This document shows positions 32,622 through 36,870 of a stretch of 36,870 bases of DNA, in pieces. The DNA comes from Deltaproteobacteria bacterium (lineage in GTDB: Bacteria; Myxococcota_A; UBA9160; SMWR01), in assembly GCA_019310965.1 (NCBI GenBank), contig JAFDDG010000033.1, forward strand, positions 1-36,870, given 5' to 3'. The translations under genes and the position numbers were made by a program. Below the pieces are notes generated by a model. It saw nothing but the letters and a program-made list of their open reading frames with translations, had not been told where the DNA came from and did no database searches. Numbering within the stretch: the stretch's first letter is position 1; every line of letters begins with the position of its first letter.

Positions 32622-33070
32622 GCGAAAGGACCGGCTACACGCTGGTCGAGCTGATGCTCACGATGGCCCTGCTCGGCGTGCTTGCTGCAATCTCGATCCC
32701 ACAGTTCGTGCACTTTCAGGAGCGGGCCGAGGTTGCCCAGGTGATCGTGCATCTCAAGAGCATCTCCGCCGCGCTCGAGATCCACGGGGCTGAGCACGGG
32801 ACGCTCCCTCTTTTCCTCGTGGACATCGCCCCCGAACTCGCCGCCATGACCGACCCCTGGGGAGCACCGTACAACTACACCCGGGTAGAGGGCGCGAAGA
32901 AAGGCAAGCTCCGCAAAGACAAGTTCCTGGTTCCGATCAACTCGGACTACGACCTCTGGAGCAACGGTCCGGACGGCAAGACGGTCATGCCCTTGACGGC
33001 GAAGCCCAGTCGCGACGACATCATCCGGGCGAGCGACGGCTCGTACTTCGGCCGTGCCGCAGCCTTCTAG
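32600..33070 (+). CDS. GspG-like type II/IV pseudopilin
   Basis: 156 residues from a GTG within the end of the lipoprotein gene. The prepilin leader MDTGRRVGERTG is followed by YTLVELMLTMALLGVLAAIS; cleavage after Gly12 leaves a Tyr at +1 and Glu at +5, as prepilin peptidase needs. The mature part has a long helix, then DPWGAPYNYT and the calcium-loop-like SDYDLWSNGPDG, both typical of major pseudopilin GspG. GspG normally needs ATPase GspE, platform GspF/GspL and secretin GspD; none is in the window. The gene overlaps the EAL gene by 17 bases, tying it to c-di-GMP control. Confidence 0.9.
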   Translation: MDTGRRVGERTGYTLVELMLTMALLGVLAAISIPQFVHFQERAEVAQVIVHLKSISAALEIHGAEHGTLPLFLVDIAPELAAMTDPWGAPYNYTRVEGAKKGKLRKDKFLVPINSDYDLWSNGPDGKTVMPLTAKPSRDDIIRASDGSYFGRAAAF

Positions 33071-35927
33071 GACTGCGTTCCTTAGCTCGCGGCTCGGGCG
33101 AAGGCTCTTCGCGGTCTTCGTCTTGTCTGCCCTGCTGCCGCTCGGAGCCCTGGCGGTGACGTCCTACTTCCAGGTCAGCAGCGAGCTCCTGCTACAGACT
33201 GACGAACGTCTCCACCGCGCCGCGCGCGCGACCGGCCTGGAGCTCGCGCGACGGCTCCTCGCGCTGAGCGTCCGGCTGCCGGGGGCCGGGGCCGACGGGT
33301 CGGGCTTCCGCTGGGTCGCGCGGGTCGACGCCGCAGAACGGCCGCAGATTGTCGTCGGGGAGCCCGACGCCGAGATGCTGCGCCGTGTTGCGGAGGCCGA
33401 GCTGGAGGACCCGGGCCTGCTGGCCGTACCCGCATCCGACGCGGAGGCTCGCGTGATCCTGACCTCGGGACCGAGGGACGGGGTCCGCTTCGTGGCCGAG
33501 CTCGACCTGGGCGAGCTCTTCGCGCTCTCCCACGAGAACACGCTCACCACCAACGGCGACTTCTTGGTGATCGGTGCCGGGGGACTCCTGGCCACCTCGC
33601 TCGAGGGTGCGCCACCGCCTCCACGAGATTGGCTGGGCAACGATTCCGCGCGCAAGCTCGTCGAGTGGTCGCACGGCGGCAAGGCCTACTTGGCCAAGCC
33701 GTGGTCGCTATTCCTCGGGGCGAGTTTCGGAAGCAGGCCGTGGACCACGATCCTGCTCGAGCCTCGCGACGTGGCGCTCGCGCCGCTTCGCATCTTCCGC
33801 CAGGGCTTCGTGCTGGCTGTCCTGCTCGTGTTCCTGTTGGTGCCGTTGCTGGCGACCTTCCAGATCCGGCGCAGCCTGGTGCCCCTCGAACGGCTGCGCG
33901 AGGGCGCCCTGCGGATTCGCGAACGCGACCTGACCGCACGGGTGCATGTGGAGAGCCGCGACGAGTTCGAGGAGGTGGCTCGGTCGTTCAACGAGATGGC
34001 CGAGTTCCTCGAGACCCACATCAGCTCGCTCGACAAGCTCCTCGACATCGACCGCGAGATTCTGGCGGCACCGGACGAGCGCACGGTGGCCGAGACGCTA
34101 GTGCGCCATGCGCCAACGCTCGTACCCTGCACGCTGGTCGCCTTTGGTGCCACAGCCCGGGACAACGGGAGCGCGCAGGAGCTCGGCACGCTCGCCACGC
34201 ACCACGGATGCGACGACGTGGTCTCGCTGGCGCGCGAGGCGCTCGACCCCGCCGACGCTGCGCTCGTGGAATTTGCAGACGAGCCCCGGAACGTTGCACT
34301 TGCCGACGAGCGGACCCCTCTACTCGCGAAGTTGCACCGAGCGGGATCGACCCACGCCACGCTGCTGCCGTTGCGGGTCGGCGAGACCCTGCTGGGCATC
34401 CTGGCCCTCGGCCGCAGCGGGACCGCACCACCCGAGGCGAGTTCTCTCGCCTACGTGCGCCAGCTTGCTGACGAGGCCGCAGCGGCGCTCTCCCATCTTC
34501 GCGAGCGCGAGAAGCGTCGGCTTCTCGCGTCGTATGACTCCCTCACGGGACTCCCCAACCGCCAGCTCTTCCGCGAACGCCTGGGCCAGGCCTTGCGCAG
34601 AGCGTCCGGAAAGGAATCCGCCGTCGGTGTCTGCATCCTGGTCGTCGACGAGGCCAGGCGCTTCGTGCAGACATTGGGACCCGTTGCAGGGGACCAGCTA
34701 GTAAAGGAGGTCTCACGCCGCCTGCTCCAGACCCTGCCGGGGGGCGACGTCTTCCGCATCGCCGAGGATGAGTTCGCCGTGCTGCTGGCCGGTCTCGCCC
34801 GCCTCGACGACGCTGCCCAAACGGCCCGGCGATTGCTCGCCGAGGTGGCACGTCCCTTCGAGCTGCTCGACAGCCAGGAAGTGTTCACCGCAGCGAGCGC
34901 CGGCATCGCCATCTCGCCCGAGAACGGCGACACCGTTGAGCTGCTGATGCGAAACGCCGCCGCCGCCGCCCGGCAGGCTCACTCGAGCGGCCGCGGGCGC
35001 TTCCGCTTCTACTCCGCTAAGGGGCGAGACGCTGCCCAGCAGAACCTGGTTCTCGAATCCGCTCTCCGGCGGGCCGTCGAGCGGGAAGAACTCCGGCTCG
35101 TCTACCAGCCGATCATCGAGACCGCGACAGGCGACCTGATCGCGGCCGAGGCGCTCATGCGCTGGCTCCGTCCGGACGGACCCGTGAGCCCCGAGACATT
35201 CATCCCCCTGGCCGAAGACGTCGGGCTGATCGGTCAGCTCGACGAGTGGGCACTGCACCGGGCCTGCGGGGATCTCAGCGGCTGGATCGATCAGGGCCTT
35301 CCCCCAGTGCAGATACACGTGAACCTCTCGTTCGCGCAGCTCGACGAGGATCGCCTCCTGTCCTCCCTGCACAGTGCGCTAGCGGCGAGCAAGATCCCCC
35401 CGCACGCCCTCGAGCTCGAGCTCACCGAGAGCATGTTCATCGACGCCGACGAGGAGACCCTGCGCCTGCTGCACCGCATCCGAGAGCAGGGCGTTGGCCT
35501 GGCAATCGACGACTTCGGCACCGGCTACGCCTCCCTAGGCTATGCGCGGCACTTCCCGGTCGACACGCTGAAGATCGACAAGCTGTTCATCGGGCGCCTG
35601 GACCGAGATCGAGGCGACGCGGCCATCGTGCGCGCCGTCCTAGCCCTGGCCCGCGGCCTCGGGCTCAAGGTCGTAGCAGAGGGCGTGGAGACGGAGGCCA
35701 CGCTGGCGTTCCTGAGGGAAGAGGGCTGCGACGAGGTACAGGGTTACCTGTTCGGGAAGCCGCTGGAAGCCGACGCCTTCCAGAAGTACCTGGTCGAGCG
35801 GGCAGGGGCCGGCGAGGTGGCCGACCTGCCTCCACGATCCTACGCGACGCATACCGCGACTCAGATCGACCGAAACGATGACGGGGGCCCCTCCGCAGCC
35901 GGGGCCCGACAAGGAGGAGAGCAATGA
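33054..35927 (+). CDS. Membrane HAMP-GAF-like-degenerate GGDEF-EAL c-di-GMP phosphodiesterase
   Basis: 957 residues from a GTG in the end of the pseudopilin gene. Membrane helix 1 is at about 18-38, a periplasmic sensor domain at 40-248, helix 2 at 252-270 and HAMP at 271-325. A GAF-like region follows (about 326-485). The GGDEF domain (490-655) is broken: the signature reads AEDEF (570-574), and the substrate-site ND is VQ, so it cannot be a normal cyclase. The EAL domain (665-915) looks active: EAL at 699-701, Asn757, ELTES, Asp819-Asp820 in DDFGTGY, KIDK at 840-843, EGVET at 876-880 and QGYLFGKP. It should break down cyclic di-GMP in response to a periplasmic signal. Operon partners suggest it tunes the pseudopilin system. 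Confidence 0.95.
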   Translation: MPQPSRTAFLSSRLGRRLFAVFVLSALLPLGALAVTSYFQVSSELLLQTDERLHRAARATGLELARRLLALSVRLPGAGADGSGFRWVARVDAAERPQIVVGEPDAEMLRRVAEAELEDPGLLAVPASDAEARVILTSGPRDGVRFVAELDLGELFALSHENTLTTNGDFLVIGAGGLLATSLEGAPPPPRDWLGNDSARKLVEWSHGGKAYLAKPWSLFLGASFGSRPWTTILLEPRDVALAPLRIFRQGFVLAVLLVFLLVPLLATFQIRRSLVPLERLREGALRIRERDLTARVHVESRDEFEEVARSFNEMAEFLETHISSLDKLLDIDREILAAPDERTVAETLVRHAPTLVPCTLVAFGATARDNGSAQELGTLATHHGCDDVVSLAREALDPADAALVEFADEPRNVALADERTPLLAKLHRAGSTHATLLPLRVGETLLGILALGRSGTAPPEASSLAYVRQLADEAAAALSHLREREKRRLLASYDSLTGLPNRQLFRERLGQALRRASGKESAVGVCILVVDEARRFVQTLGPVAGDQLVKEVSRRLLQTLPGGDVFRIAEDEFAVLLAGLARLDDAAQTARRLLAEVARPFELLDSQEVFTAASAGIAISPENGDTVELLMRNAAAAARQAHSSGRGRFRFYSAKGRDAAQQNLVLESALRRAVEREELRLVYQPIIETATGDLIAAEALMRWLRPDGPVSPETFIPLAEDVGLIGQLDEWALHRACGDLSGWIDQGLPPVQIHVNLSFAQLDEDRLLSSLHSALAASKIPPHALELELTESMFIDADEETLRLLHRIREQGVGLAIDDFGTGYASLGYARHFPVDTLKIDKLFIGRLDRDRGDAAIVRAVLALARGLGLKVVAEGVETEATLAFLREEGCDEVQGYLFGKPLEADAFQKYLVERAGAGEVADLPPRSYATHTATQIDRNDDGGPSAAGARQGGEQ

Positions 35928-36604
35928 GCAAGAGCACCACGAAGAACCGGCCGGAGCACGGCGGTCTGTTGTTGTCCGTACTGAAGGCCCCCTTCGGACG
36001 GCGCCGGCAGCTCATCGTCGACCCACAGTCTCAGCTGCGGGCAGTTGCCATCCCGACCGGGCTGTTGATGACCGTCTTCGGCTGCGTGTTGGCTGCCGTC
36101 CACATCGAAACCGTCCGCATCCGCGACGCGATGATGCGTCTCGACCCGGACATCGCACGCGAACTCGGAGCGATGGCCGCCATCGACCTCAAGATGATGG
36201 CCGGGATGGGCGCCGTGATCGCCGCGGGTGTCGCGTTGCTCGCGCTGCTCGAGTCGCACCGCTCTTCGGGTGCGGCCCATTCCCTTGGCTCCACACTCGC
36301 AGATCTCGCCGAGGGCCGCTTCGGAGCGCGCGCCTCTCTGCGCAAGAACGACCACCTGCAGGGCTTGAAGGGCGCCATGAACCGGATGGCCGAGCGGCTC
36401 GAGGAGCGCGGTCGGGAAGAGGCAGCGGCACTCGAGGCGCTCGCGGCGCGCCTCGAAGCAGCGAAGGACGAGGCCGAGCGCGATGGCATCGCGTGCGAGC
36501 TTCGCCAACTCGCCAGCGCACAGCTCGGGCAGCTCACGGGCTGGGCGGACTCCAGCGCCCCAAGCAGCGCGAAGAATCGAAAAGCCCATAATAAGATCAA
36601 ATAG
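35924..36604 (+). CDS. Two-TM HAMP-domain membrane protein
   Basis: 226 residues; ATG overlaps the stop of the EAL gene (ATGA) and has GGAGG just ahead. RRRQLIVDPQSQLRA comes before membrane helix 1 (about 41-60), a short periplasmic loop follows (IETVRIRDAMMRL), then helix 2 (92-110) and a HAMP-like segment (LADLAEGRFGARASL... to NRMAERLEER, 121-162). The C-terminal 60 residues form a likely coiled coil and then a disordered tail. There is no output domain, kinase or methylation region. The helix pair with a QLR motif resembles a family of deltaproteobacterial HAMP proteins of unknown function. It may transmit membrane signals to the EAL protein or to the pseudopilin machine. Confidence 0.85.
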   Translation: MSKSTTKNRPEHGGLLLSVLKAPFGRRRQLIVDPQSQLRAVAIPTGLLMTVFGCVLAAVHIETVRIRDAMMRLDPDIARELGAMAAIDLKMMAGMGAVIAAGVALLALLESHRSSGAAHSLGSTLADLAEGRFGARASLRKNDHLQGLKGAMNRMAERLEERGREEAAALEALAARLEAAKDEAERDGIACELRQLASAQLGQLTGWADSSAPSSAKNRKAHNKIK

Positions 36605-36614
36605 TCACTCCAAT

Positions 36615-36870
36615 TCAGCCGCCCACCCGGTACATCTCGATCCGCGGCCGCTCCGGCGTGCGGCCCGCTGTATCGGTCTGGGCCGCGCGTTCCTCGGAGT
36701 AGCGGTCGCCGCGCTGCGTCCAGACGGCGGCGATGCGCTCGCGCAGCTGGTCGTCGCTCTCGCCTGCGCGCAACGGACCGCGCAGGTCGACCCCGCCGGC
36801 TGCGAAGAGGCACGTCACGAGCCGTCCTTCGATGGTGAGGCGCGCGCGGGTGCAGTCGCCGCAGAAGGGC
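36615..36870 (-). CDS. moaA: GTP 3',8-cyclase MoaA, C-terminal fragment
   Basis: The last 85 codons of a gene that continues beyond the right edge. PFCGDCTRARLTIEGRL holds two cysteines of the C-terminal [4Fe-4S] cluster that binds GTP in MoaA; a third is in VTCLFAAGG. LRGPLRAGESDDQLRERI and the RYSEER run follow, ending IEMYRVGG, the MoaA tail. MoaA starts molybdenum cofactor synthesis by turning GTP into 3',8-cyclo-H2GTP. The end GG motif needed by MoaC-coupled MoaA is kept. It is convergent with the HAMP gene, ten bases apart. Confidence 0.95.
   Translation of the reverse strand, partial: PFCGDCTRARLTIEGRLVTCLFAAGGVDLRGPLRAGESDDQLRERIAAVWTQRGDRYSEERAAQTDTAGRTPERPRIEMYRVGG

Overview
The window is GC-rich bacterial DNA of Gram-negative type. 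It has densely packed genes, a glutaminyl-tRNA synthetase, prepilin- and lipoprotein-type exported proteins, and many acyl-CoA, steroid-like and lipid genes. The mix of CaiB/BaiF transferases, DUF1329, a WS/DGAT acyltransferase, a phosphotransferase of the acyl-CoA dehydrogenase-associated type, a SelD fusion and a QLR-type two-TM HAMP protein suggests an aerobic, lipid-using heterotroph of the deltaproteobacterial/Myxococcota/Binatota kind. This placement is inference; no rRNA or other phylogenetic marker beyond glnS is present. I saw no tRNA, rRNA, CRISPR array or intact mobile element.

Region 1 (1-11508) starts with a cut-off CaiB/BaiF transferase and a plus-strand crotonase with a delta3,delta2-enoyl-CoA-isomerase-like active site. 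A long minus-strand run follows: glnS; a Zn alcohol dehydrogenase / SRPBCC / alpha/beta-hydrolase operon; a GT-C-like membrane protein; an epoxide hydrolase; and a ThDP enzyme of the oxalyl-CoA decarboxylase / 2-hydroxyacyl-CoA lyase type with its own CaiB/BaiF CoA-transferase 16 bases downstream.

Region 2 (11509-18639) has an exported DUF1329 protein, a small 61-residue protein, a repeat-rich 350-base gap with a perfect CRP-like palindrome and an 11-base G run, and a DUF4345 membrane protein. Next comes a TetR regulator overlapping by four bases a full-length cytochrome P450 homologue that has lost its heme-ligand cysteine and other heme-site residues. After a frameshifted IS481-type transposase remnant comes a selenide,water dikinase fused to an N-terminal FAD/NAD oxidoreductase.

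Region 3 (18640-31733) holds an exported small protein behind a structured leader, a second GT-C-like membrane protein, a tiny lipoprotein, and an acyl-CoA synthetase with Gln in place of the catalytic A10 lysine. A membrane dipeptidase, a HIT protein and an M20 amidohydrolase follow. A phosphotransferase diverges from a TetR - WS/DGAT operon across an inverted-repeat operator. Then come a coupled SDR and SnoaL-type dehydratase pair and an aldo/keto reductase. Together these point to activation, oxidation/reduction and storage of fatty, terpenoid or steroid-like acyl groups.

Region 4 (32220-36604) is a tightly overlapped four-gene plus-strand operon: lipoprotein, GspG-like pseudopilin, membrane HAMP-degenerate GGDEF-intact EAL phosphodiesterase, and a two-TM HAMP protein. 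No secretion ATPase, secretin or inner-membrane platform gene accompanies it. This and the cysteine-less P450 are the best candidates for undescribed biology. The window closes with the C-terminal end of moaA on the minus strand.
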